Part shown: piece after piece, positions 34,743 through 42,100 of the stretch | How positions within the stretch are numbered: position 1 is the first letter of the stretch | Layout of the letters: every line of letters begins with the position of its first letter | Source: JAIBJN01 sp963784175 | Lineage (GTDB): Bacteria; Actinomycetota; Thermoleophilia; Gaiellales; Gaiellaceae | Assembly (NCBI GenBank): GCA_963784175.1 | Contig: CAWAQJ010000015.1 | Coordinates: 1-64,000, forward strand | Direction: 5' to 3' | DNA length: 64,000 nucleotides | Made by a program: the position numbers and the translations under genes | The notes under the pieces: model-generated | What the model was told of the DNA's origin: nothing | Database searches by the model: none | Seen by the model: the letters and a program-made list of their open reading frames with translations, nothing else

Positions 34743-35950
34743 TTCGTGGCGACCAGCGGCTCGAACGGCACCGCGTGGAGCGACTCGGCCCCGTCGGCCC
34801 TGACGATCGTGAGCTGCCCGAGCTGGAGGCCCATGCGCTCGTCCGGAGTGATCGGGTTCGGCTGGACGACGATCGCCATCCCCTCCTCGAACGTCCGGCC
34901 GTCGGGCGCCGGATTGGCGTCGTCCCACGGCCACCACTGCACGCAGGAGCGGTCGATGATCGGCGGCATGATGTCGACGCCGTAGCCGTGCACGAGGTCG
35001 TCGTAGATGGCGTACCCGGCCTCGCCGATCATCGAGCTCGCGCGTATGACCTCCGCCTCGGTGACGCCGGGCTTGAGCATCGCGACCATCGCGTCGTAGG
35101 ACTCGAGAGCGACGTCGAACATCCGCTGCCACTCGTCCGTCGGCTCTGCCTCGACGAAGATCGGGCGCTGTATCTGGCCCGTGTAGCCCCAGTAGGAGGC
35201 ACTGAACTCGGTGATGATCACGTCGCCCGCGGAGATCCGCCGAGGAGACGGGTTCTGGGCCGGGAGACATCCGTTCGGGTCGTCCATCGCCATCGAGCGC
35301 AGGAACGTGATCCGCGGCATTCCGCCCTCGGGCCGGTACGCGGCCTCCGACAGCGCGACGAGCTCGACGTCGCTCATCCCCGGCTTCGCCCCTTCGGCCA
35401 GCGCGACCATCGCCTTGTCGGTGAGCTCGGCGGCCTTCCGGAGCCAGCCGACCTCCTCCTCGGACTTGATCAGCCGCAGGCGCGCGTACGGCAGCGTCAC
35501 GTCCACGAGCTCGAGGCCTGGCAGCTTCTCGCGCAGCAGTGCGTGGTGTGCGTACGGCATGCCCATGGAGAAGGTCGCGTTCACGCCGACGAGGCCGACG
35601 CGGCCCGCGGTTACGCCGATCGCCTCCAGGCGCGCGGCCACGCGCTCGGCCGGCGAGTACCCGCCCCATTCGATGATGGGGACGTCGCTGACCTCCCGCG
35701 CGTTGGGGACGTGGTTCGTGAGGCCGGTGTACAACGCGGTTTCGTGGTCCTCGTCCAGCGAGACGACCAGGTAGCAGTGATGGAGGTCGAGGTGGTTCGA
35801 GAGCCAGAACGGGTTGGCCATGTTGGCCCGGTTCGTCCCCGAGTTCCCGAACACCACCAGCGCTGAGAGCTCGTGCTCGCGCATGAGGTCACGCGCGAGC
35901 CCGTAGCGGCGCTCCATCTCGGCGTCGGAGAACCTATCCCACATCGGCAA
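34739..35950 (-). CDS. M24 (pita-bread fold) protein with altered metal ligands
   Basis: A 403-residue creatinase/prolidase-fold protein (N-terminal creatinase domain, then catalytic domain from about residue 165). Active M24 peptidases bind two metals through D, D, H, E, E. Here the first pair is replaced: the segment reads GDVIITEFSASYWGYTGQIQRP, with Glu for the first Asp and Gly-Gln where DxTR is expected. It may be metal-free like creatinase, which hydrolyses a C-N bond without metals. It starts with ATG 35950 and overlaps the hydrolase stop by 17 bases. Confidence 0.82.
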   Translation of the reverse strand: MPMWDRFSDAEMERRYGLARDLMREHELSALVVFGNSGTNRANMANPFWLSNHLDLHHCYLVVSLDEDHETALYTGLTNHVPNAREVSDVPIIEWGGYSPAERVAARLEAIGVTAGRVGLVGVNATFSMGMPYAHHALLREKLPGLELVDVTLPYARLRLIKSEEEVGWLRKAAELTDKAMVALAEGAKPGMSDVELVALSEAAYRPEGGMPRITFLRSMAMDDPNGCLPAQNPSPRRISAGDVIITEFSASYWGYTGQIQRPIFVEAEPTDEWQRMFDVALESYDAMVAMLKPGVTEAEVIRASSMIGEAGYAIYDDLVHGYGVDIMPPIIDRSCVQWWPWDDANPAPDGRTFEEGMAIVVQPNPITPDERMGLQLGQLTIVRADGAESLHAVPFEPLVATK

Positions 35951-36995
35951 GCTCCTTCTTCAGCCAGTCCGCAACGAGCGGCCGGTACTTGAACGGGATG
36001 TTGTTGCACACGTGGTTGCCGTCTTCGTAGAGGACAAACCGCGTGTTCGGCGCCTCGTCGGCGATGCGCTTCGTCTGCTCCCACGGGATGATCCTGTCCA
36101 GGCGCCCGGTGATCGCCAGGCCAGGGCAACCGGCCTCCGAGATCACGGGACCGAGATCGAGCTCGAAGGCCTTCTCGCGTGCCTCCTCCGGGCTTGCGGC
36201 CCCCGAGTGATGCTCGAACGTCTCCCGTGTCAGGCCGGGAAGCCCTTCCCAGCACTCCCCGAAGTTGAAGGGCCCGCTCACCCCGGCGACCGCCTTGACG
36301 CGGGGCTCGAGCGCCGCGCGCGGCGCGTAGTACCCGCCCAGGCTCACCCCGGCGGCCCCGACGCGGTCGTGGTCGAGGTCGTCGCGCGAGGCCAGCGCGT
36401 CGAGCGCTGCGCCCACCCCGGCCTCGTAGTCGCCACGGATGTTGGTCGCGAAACCGCTCTCGCCCTGGCCCGGCCCGTCGCAGGAAAACGTCGCCATCCC
36501 GCGGTCGAGGAAGACGTTCTCCCAGAGGAAGAACTCCTCCTTCGTGGAGTCGAGGCCCGGCAGGAGCAGCACGAGCGGCGGACGCTCGACGCCGGCCGGA
36601 CGCCGCAGGTTGCCTACGAGCGGCCCGTCCTCGAACGGCACCGCGATCCGCTCGGCGGTCGGGTCGAGGTGGGCGTGCGCCCGGTAGAGGCAATCGGCCG
36701 CAAGGCGCGTCGTCTCGTGGTTGCGGTCGACATCGACGACCCAGACGAACTTGGCGAAGTGGTAGCAGACGGCCGCGGCGACGAACGCCTCGCCGGCAGT
36801 GAGCGTGTTCCCGCCCGCCTCGGCCTCCTCGGCGCGTTCCCGGTGCCCGTCGCCCGTCTCCACCCAGGCGTCCAGCCAGCCGTCCCAGGACTCGATCTTC
36901 GCCGTCGTGCGGTTGAAGTCGTCCGGGTAGACGCCGTTCGCCACGAAGCGCGGCGCCCAGTTCGCGACTGCCGCCTCGACCCGGGCGTCAGGCAC
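35934..36995 (-). CDS. alpha/beta hydrolase (FrsA/DHPON-hydrolase-like)
   Basis: A 353-residue hydrolase with a helical N-terminal domain of about 130 residues, as in 2,6-dihydroxypseudooxynicotine hydrolase and FrsA-type enzymes. Nucleophile elbow G-V-S-L-G-G (about residue 205), oxyanion region PGLDSTKEEF, and catalytic His in YEDGNHVCNN. That family cleaves C-C or ester bonds of aromatic or heterocyclic intermediates. GTG 36995 overlaps the oxidoreductase stop by eight bases. Confidence 0.85.
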   Translation of the reverse strand: MPDARVEAAVANWAPRFVANGVYPDDFNRTTAKIESWDGWLDAWVETGDGHRERAEEAEAGGNTLTAGEAFVAAAVCYHFAKFVWVVDVDRNHETTRLAADCLYRAHAHLDPTAERIAVPFEDGPLVGNLRRPAGVERPPLVLLLPGLDSTKEEFFLWENVFLDRGMATFSCDGPGQGESGFATNIRGDYEAGVGAALDALASRDDLDHDRVGAAGVSLGGYYAPRAALEPRVKAVAGVSGPFNFGECWEGLPGLTRETFEHHSGAASPEEAREKAFELDLGPVISEAGCPGLAITGRLDRIIPWEQTKRIADEAPNTRFVLYEDGNHVCNNIPFKYRPLVADWLKKELADVG

Positions 36996-38535
36996 CGGCG
37001 ACGACCTCCTCCAGCGACGTCCCGAGGTCCTCGAGCAGCACCATGGCGGAGTTTCGACCGGGCGCCGCGCTGACCGAGCCGCCGGGGTGGGTCGTGCCAC
37101 CGGTGAGGTAGAGCCCGTCGATCGGCGAGCGCGGGGCGAAGCGCAGCCCTCCCGACTGCGACGGCCCCATGTCGCCGCCGTGGCACGTTCCGTGCCAGTT
37201 GTGGGCGTTCATGCGCTCGAGGTCGACCGGGCTCTTCACCACGCGCGCGAGGACCGTCTCCTCGGTCATGTTGGGCGCGAAGCGGCGCAGCTGCTCGAGG
37301 TTGCGCTCGGCAACCTCCTCCTTCACCTCTTCCCAGCGCTCGGGCCCGCCGTCGGCGAGCGTATACGGATGGAAGCCGATGACCTTGAGCGCGTGCTGAC
37401 CGTCGGGCGCACGGCCCGGGTCGGCGACCGAGCCGCAGACGACGAGCAACGGCGGGTCGTCGTCGGCGAGCAGGCCGCGCTCGACGTCGTTCCCGACCCG
37501 CAGCAGGCGGTCGACCGAGGGCGCCACGCCCGACGCGACCGGCGTGACCGGCCCCGAGTGCCCTGCGAAGGTGGGCGCCTCGCTCGTGGCGTAGTGGGTC
37601 GGGAAGAGCGTGATCCCTTCGCGCCAGCGCTCGACGCCGTAGAGGAACTCGTCGCCCCACGCCTCGCTGGGCGCCATCTCGGCGAGGTGCTTGACGTGCA
37701 CGGTCGAGAGGACGGCCTTGCGCGCGCGGTGAGTCTCGCCGTCGCCGGTTTCGACGCCCACGCAGCGCCCGTCCTCGAGCACGAGACCGGTCACCTGCTT
37801 CCCGGTCTGGATCGTGCCGCCGTGATCCTCGATCAGGCGCGCGAGCGCGAGCGGCAAGGCCGCCGAGCCGCCGCGCGGGAGCGTCCAGCTGTGCTGCTGG
37901 CGGCCGTACGTGAGCGAGTACGCCAGCGGCCCGGTGCCCGGACGGTCGGCCGGCTGCACGGTCATGAAGGCCATCCAGATCATGAACGCCTGCGAGTGCG
38001 GATCCTCGAACTCCGTGCGAACGACGTCCCAGGCGCTCATGGCGATGCGACGCCGCCACGTCGCGCCGAGCGCCTCATCGGGCCGCGGCGCCCGACCGTA
38101 GGGGCTGTTCCGGTACGCGCCGAACGCGCCCTTCGCCTCGTCGTAGTCGGCGATCAGCCGCCGGTAGGCGTCTGCGTCGCGGCCCGAGAACCGGGCGAAC
38201 TCGTCGCACGTCTGGTCGAGGTCGCGCCACTGGGTGAGGGACTCGCCGTCCCCGAAAGCCACATGGACGACGGGATCCGGGTGGAGGTACTCGAGACCGT
38301 AGTCCTCGGCCAGGCGAAGCTCCTTGATCGCCGGACTCGCCTGGATGAGGTTGTGCGCGGTGGAGCACGAGTCGTGATGGAAGCCGGGGAGCGTGAGCTC
38401 CTCGGTGGCGGTGTTGCCGCCGACCACCGGCCGCGTCTCGAGGACGAGCACCTCGAAGCCCGCCTTGGCGAGATAGGCGGCCGAGACAAGGCTGTTGTGG
38501 CCCGCCCCGGCGACGACGACGTCCACCGTGGTCAT
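36988..38535 (-). CDS. FAD-dependent oxidoreductase, phytoene-desaturase (CrtI)-like fold
   Basis: A 515-residue flavoprotein. The dinucleotide motif is VVVAGAGHNSLVSAAYLAKAG (slightly altered GxGxxG), followed by E-V-L-V-LE and VGGNTATEE. The C-terminal FAD motif is DGLYLTGGTTHPGGSVSAAPGRNSA. Members of this CrtI/PDS-like group oxidise diverse lipophilic or amine substrates; nothing here suggests carotenoid synthesis. The start is ATG 38535 with GGAGGATTC upstream. It is the first gene of the operon. Confidence 0.87.
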   Translation of the reverse strand: MTTVDVVVAGAGHNSLVSAAYLAKAGFEVLVLETRPVVGGNTATEELTLPGFHHDSCSTAHNLIQASPAIKELRLAEDYGLEYLHPDPVVHVAFGDGESLTQWRDLDQTCDEFARFSGRDADAYRRLIADYDEAKGAFGAYRNSPYGRAPRPDEALGATWRRRIAMSAWDVVRTEFEDPHSQAFMIWMAFMTVQPADRPGTGPLAYSLTYGRQQHSWTLPRGGSAALPLALARLIEDHGGTIQTGKQVTGLVLEDGRCVGVETGDGETHRARKAVLSTVHVKHLAEMAPSEAWGDEFLYGVERWREGITLFPTHYATSEAPTFAGHSGPVTPVASGVAPSVDRLLRVGNDVERGLLADDDPPLLVVCGSVADPGRAPDGQHALKVIGFHPYTLADGGPERWEEVKEEVAERNLEQLRRFAPNMTEETVLARVVKSPVDLERMNAHNWHGTCHGGDMGPSQSGGLRFAPRSPIDGLYLTGGTTHPGGSVSAAPGRNSAMVLLEDLGTSLEEVVAGA

Positions 38536-38546
38536 GAATCCTCCGT

Positions 38547-38563
38547 TGTATGATTGTCGGACC
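38547..38563. promoter_or_regulatory. weak candidate GntR operator in the divergent intergenic region
   Basis: TGTATGATTGTCGGACC matches 12 of the 14 informative positions of the 17-bp palindrome TGTCNGAYNGTCNGACA found four times at 55.2-59.0 kb. It overlaps a TATGAT that could be the -10 for the rightward gene and lies just upstream of the leftward operon start. If functional, it joins both transcription units to the FadR-type regulator's control. Confidence 0.4.
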
Positions 38564-38567
38564 AGGC

Positions 38568-39146
38568 ATGGCCCGCATCGCCTACGTCGATCCCGCGTCC
38601 TTGACCGACCCGGAGCTGGTCGAGGAGCTCGAGCGCTCCCGCCGCTACGGGACGCCCCGGCCCGAGACGCAGGCGATCCGCTCCCGCGTTCCCACCGTCG
38701 CCAAGGGCTTCTCGCGCGCGTGGAACGCGATCTTCCGCGAGGGGATCGTCGAGCACCCGCTCAAGGAGCTCTGCCGGGTCTACGTCTCGAAGACGATCGA
38801 CTGCCACTACTGAGGGTCGCAGCGGTCTCTCCGGGGCGGAGAGCAAGGGCTGACCGAGGCGGACTACGACGAGCTCCTCGACTTCGAGCGCTCCGACCGC
38901 TTCAGCGAGCGCCAGAAAGCCGCGCTCCTCTACACGAGCATGCTCGTCTGGGACCCCGAGGGCGTCGACGACGCGTTGTGGGAACGCCTGCGCGGGCACT
39001 TCTCCGAGGAGGAGATCGTCGAGCTGGGCTCCTTCGTCTGCCTCACCTTCGGCCAGCAGCGCGTGATCAAGACCTGGGACGTCGGCCACGGCGAGCTCCT
39101 CGCGGACACCACGGTCGGCCTCGCGCCCGAAGAGGCGGCCCACTAG
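38568..39146 (+). CDS. candidate selenoprotein: AhpD/carboxymuconolactone-decarboxylase-family protein with in-frame TGA (CxxU)
   Basis: Read through one TGA (38811-38813), the frame gives a 192-residue AhpD-like protein (residue count includes Sec82). Residues 75-90 read KTID-Cys79-H-Y-[TGA82]-G-S-Q-R, where the family has CHYC-GSQR. The TGA therefore stands for the second redox cysteine of CxxC, giving CxxU. The downstream sequence stays in frame for 110 residues (LTEADYDELLDFERSDRFSERQKAALLY to FGQQRVIKTW) with no other defect. A SECIS-like hairpin follows the TGA. Start ATG 38568; ATG 38550 is an alternative. The alternative reading is a nonsense mutation (TGC to TGA). Known family members are peroxidase/disulfide-redox enzymes. 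Confidence 0.6.
38814..38844 (+). promoter_or_regulatory. candidate bacterial SECIS hairpin
   Basis: The stem CTCTCC (38827-38832) pairs with GGAGAG (38838-38843) around a GGGGC loop. A bulged U at 38826 precedes a G-C pair (38825/38844). The loop begins 20 bases after the TGA and has G in its first two positions. These match the general description of bacterial SECIS elements (loop 16-37 bases from UGA, G near the start of the loop). A 6-bp GC stem can occur by chance in this genome, so conservation is the real test. Confidence 0.45.
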
Positions 39147-39524
39147 ATGGCCCACGTACCGGGCAGCGCCGACGAGATCCGCGCCCGCGTGCCGGCCGTC
39201 CTCGAGTCCTACGCGTTCATCCGGGACAACGTCCTCCTGGACGGCCCGGCAGACCGGGAACTGAAACAGCTCTGCTTCCGCTTCCTCGCCGGTGAGATCG
39301 AGCCCTCCGGCTACGAGGGGCGCGAGCGGGCGGCGCTCGACTGGGCGCACGCGATCGCCTGGGACTCGGACAAGTCCGACGACGCGCTCTGGGAGCGGCT
39401 CCATTCGCTCTTCAGCGAGGAGGAGCTCGTCGACCTCGGGTGCGCGATCGGGTTCGAGATGGGCCAGCAGCACTTCGTGCGGACGCTCGGCGTGACGCCC
39501 GAGCTGCCTCACGCTTCAGCCTGA
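39147..39524 (+). CDS. carboxymuconolactone-decarboxylase-like paralogue lacking the CxxC/U motif (125 aa)
   Basis: ATG 39147 directly follows the stop of the candidate selenoprotein gene. The C-terminal half matches its neighbour (YEGRERAALDWAHAIAWDSDKSDDALWERLHSLFSEEELVDLGCAIGFEMGQQHFVRTLG). The redox motif is absent: the region reads ELKQLCFRFLAGEIEP. It is likely a partner or non-redox lid of a hetero-oligomer with the Sec protein. It overlaps the convergent amidohydrolase 3' end by 16 bases. Confidence 0.75.
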   Translation: MAHVPGSADEIRARVPAVLESYAFIRDNVLLDGPADRELKQLCFRFLAGEIEPSGYEGRERAALDWAHAIAWDSDKSDDALWERLHSLFSEEELVDLGCAIGFEMGQQHFVRTLGVTPELPHASA

Positions 39525-40426
39525 CCTAGTAGACGGAGCGCGTTCCCGCCCAGGACGGCCGCCTCGTCCTCGGCGTCGAGGCCCAGCTCCCGAACCGGCT
39601 CCGCCGGCCGCTCGAGCCCCATGTCGAACGGGTAATCGGAGCCGAGGAGCACGCGCTCGGCGCCGACGAAGTCGATCGCCGCGCGCAGGAGCGTCAGGTC
39701 GTGCGTGACCGTGTCCAGGTAGAAACGCCGGATCGAGTCGGCCGGCGACTCCGTCAGGCGCGAACGCGCGTCCGGCTGGAACGTGTGCGAATGGCCCAGG
39801 CGGCCGCGTAGCGACAGGATCGCCCCGCCGGCATGCGCCAGCAGGATGCGGAGCTGCGGGTGCCGCTCCAGCACGCCGGCCATGACGAGATGCGCGGCCG
39901 TGATCGTCGTCTCGAGCGGGTTCCCGGCCGTGTTCCAGAGGTAGTAGTCGTTGAGCGCCTCGATCCCGAAGCCGCGCGTGGTCGGATGGATGAAGACGAG
40001 CGCGCCGGTCTCCTCCGCGGCCGCCCAGAAGTCGGTGAAGCGGTCGTGGCCGAGATAGTCACCGCCGACGCTCGCCGCGATCTCCACACCGGAGAACCGG
40101 CCATCCTGCATGAGCTCGACGAGCTCGTCCGGACGCTCGAGATCGACGGTTCCGAGGACGGAGACCCGCGGGCCCACCATCGCAGCGAGACCCTCGTTCT
40201 GCCGTGCGGTCTCGCGCCCGACCAGGTTCACCCAGGGGCAGAGGACGACCCGGTCGACCCCGGCGCGATCCTGCTCCTCGAGGATCTTGCCCAGGTCGAC
40301 GAACTCCCTCACGGCCGCACGGATGGCCTTGCCGCCGAGCTCCACGACTTGCCCGCGATCGTCCCAGTGCACCTCGGCGCCGAGGCCGGGGACGATCACG
40401 TGTGCGTGCGCGTCGACGACCGTCAT
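39509..40426 (-). CDS. metal-dependent amidohydrolase (ACMSD/amidohydrolase-2 family)
   Basis: A 305-residue TIM-barrel hydrolase or decarboxylase. The metal ligands are in DAHAHV (residues 5-10), VFIHPT, LLAHAGG and the catalytic Asp in LLGSDYPFD (about 267). It is the last gene of the long catabolic operon. ATG 40426 overlaps the EamA stop by four bases. Confidence 0.88.
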   Translation of the reverse strand: MTVVDAHAHVIVPGLGAEVHWDDRGQVVELGGKAIRAAVREFVDLGKILEEQDRAGVDRVVLCPWVNLVGRETARQNEGLAAMVGPRVSVLGTVDLERPDELVELMQDGRFSGVEIAASVGGDYLGHDRFTDFWAAAEETGALVFIHPTTRGFGIEALNDYYLWNTAGNPLETTITAAHLVMAGVLERHPQLRILLAHAGGAILSLRGRLGHSHTFQPDARSRLTESPADSIRRFYLDTVTHDLTLLRAAIDFVGAERVLLGSDYPFDMGLERPAEPVRELGLDAEDEAAVLGGNALRLLGQAEA

Positions 40427-41316
40427 GACAGGAACACCAGCACCAGGCCTCCGACGACAACGAGGCCGGCGCCCAGCCAGATCTGGAGGGTCACCCGCTC
40501 GACGTGCCTGCCCATCAGCATCGGCGACAGCAGGAGCACGACCGGCACGGAGAGGAGCCCGAGCGCGAGGACGACCGCGATGGTCGTGTAGTCGAGCGCG
40601 GCCCAGCGCGCCCAGACGGAAAGGCCGACCATCACCCCCGCGAGGATCTTGAAGGCGAGCGACACGCGCGAGCCGAGGGCAGGCCCCTCCACCGACGGCC
40701 GCAGCGGCAGCGCCACTGCGTAGAGGACGACCGCCGCGACCATGCCGAGGGTCAGCCCGAGGAGCGGCGAGGGAAGGCCCTCGAGCCCTTCCTTGATCAG
40801 GATCGGGCTGACGGCCCACGCCATCGCGGTCGCGAGCCCCGGCAGCGCGTCACGCCAAGGGATCCCCCATCCCTGGCCCTCTTCCGAGACCCGCTCGAGC
40901 GAGACGACGAGCGCCCCGGCGGTCACGAGGGCCACGCCCAGCCAGACGACGAAGGCGGGAACCTCCTGGAGGACAAGCACTGCGATAACGGCCCCGAAGA
41001 CCGGCGTGGTCGAAAGCAGCGGGCTCGAGCGCGCGGCGCCGATTCGCATCTGGCTCATGTTCAGGAACGTCCATCCGACCGAGAAATGGATGACGCCGGC
41101 GAGCGAGAAGTAGAAGAGCGATAGCGCGGTCGCATCGCGGAGGAGCCCAAGGTTCTCGGTGGTGAGGCTCGCGACCGCGAGCACGCCGAGCGCAGTCACG
41201 AGCTGGATGAACGTCGCCAGGTAGGCGTCGTTCATCCCCCCGACGGCGCGTCGGTTCAGCGTCTGGAAGACGCCGAACCCGAGACCCGCCGCTGCGGCAA
41301 GCGCGGGCCCTGTCAC
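40423..41316 (-). CDS. EamA/DMT-superfamily transporter
   Basis: A 297-residue protein with ten predicted membrane helices in two EamA repeats. The repeat signature is visible as PVFGAVIAVLVLQEVPAFVVWLGVALVTAGALVV in the first half and a related VPVVLLLSPMLMGRHVERVTLQIWLGAGLVVVG end. Such proteins usually export small metabolites. It starts GTG 41316, overlapping livF by four bases. Confidence 0.9.
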   Translation of the reverse strand: MTGPALAAAAGLGFGVFQTLNRRAVGGMNDAYLATFIQLVTALGVLAVASLTTENLGLLRDATALSLFYFSLAGVIHFSVGWTFLNMSQMRIGAARSSPLLSTTPVFGAVIAVLVLQEVPAFVVWLGVALVTAGALVVSLERVSEEGQGWGIPWRDALPGLATAMAWAVSPILIKEGLEGLPSPLLGLTLGMVAAVVLYAVALPLRPSVEGPALGSRVSLAFKILAGVMVGLSVWARWAALDYTTIAVVLALGLLSVPVVLLLSPMLMGRHVERVTLQIWLGAGLVVVGGLVLVFLS

Positions 41317-42098
41317 TGCGCGGGCTGTTCCTCGTCCGGTCCGGTGGCGGGCACGCCGCCGTTTCCGAGCTTCGCGTCGCGGGGCGCCGTGCCGCCGAAG
41401 AAGAGGTCGGCCATCTCAGGGTTCGCGAGCACCTCTGCCGCTCCGCCCACCAGGAGGACACGGCCGCTCTCCATGACCACCCCGTGCGTCGAGAGCCGGA
41501 GGCCGAAGCGCACGTTCTGCTCGACGAGCACGATCGTCTTGCCCGCCTGCTTCATCAGCTCGATCGAGTCGGAGACGTGCTTGAGCGCCTTCGGGTCGAG
41601 CCCGAGCGAGGGCTCGTCCAGGAGCACGACGCGCGGGTCGAGCATGAGCGAGCGCCCGAACTCGACCATGCGCCGCTGCCCGCCGGAGAGGTTCCCGGCC
41701 TTCTCGTCCCCGCGCTCCCGGACGATGGAGAAGATGTCGGCCACCTGCGCGTAGCGCTTCTTGACGAGCCGGCGCTCGCGGCGGATGAGATAGCCGCCCA
41801 TGAGGACGTTCTCGCGCACGGTCAAGTTGGGGAAGAGGCCGTGCGACTGCGGCACCTGGACGATGCCGAGCTTGAGGATGTCGCTGGGCTCGCGGCCGCC
41901 GATCGGGTTGCCGTCGAAGTGGACGGAGCCGAGCCGCGGGTTGAGCAGCCCGCTGACCACGCGCAGGACGGTCGACTTGCCGGCGCCGTTGGGCCCGACG
42001 ATGCACGTGACGGACTCGTTCTCCACGGCGAGGTCGAGCCCCTGGAGGACGTCGCCGCCGCCGTAGCCCGCGAACACCTCCTGGAGACGGATCAGCAC
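41313..42098 (-). CDS. branched-chain amino-acid-type ABC transporter ATPase (LivF)
   Basis: A 261-residue ATPase. Walker A GPNGAGKST, signature LSGGQRRMVE, Walker B VVLLDEPSLGLDP, and the LivF-type VRENVLMGGY segment. GTG 42098 is two bases after the upstream fusion gene stop. A Pro-rich C-terminal tail of about 25 residues is unusual. Confidence 0.93.
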   Translation of the reverse strand: MLIRLQEVFAGYGGGDVLQGLDLAVENESVTCIVGPNGAGKSTVLRVVSGLLNPRLGSVHFDGNPIGGREPSDILKLGIVQVPQSHGLFPNLTVRENVLMGGYLIRRERRLVKKRYAQVADIFSIVRERGDEKAGNLSGGQRRMVEFGRSLMLDPRVVLLDEPSLGLDPKALKHVSDSIELMKQAGKTIVLVEQNVRFGLRLSTHGVVMESGRVLLVGGAAEVLANPEMADLFFGGTAPRDAKLGNGGVPATGPDEEQPAQ

Positions 42099-42100
42099 GG

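Noticed and set aside
38811..38813. TGA as a plain pseudogene-making nonsense mutation
   Set aside because: Kept as the main alternative but not preferred, because the site coincides with the redox Cys and a SECIS-like hairpin; the machinery genes are not in the window, so it cannot be settled here.
38940..39146. Separate 68-codon gene after the TGA
   Set aside because: It has no ribosome site and is simply the downstream half of the AhpD-like gene, in frame with the part before the TGA.
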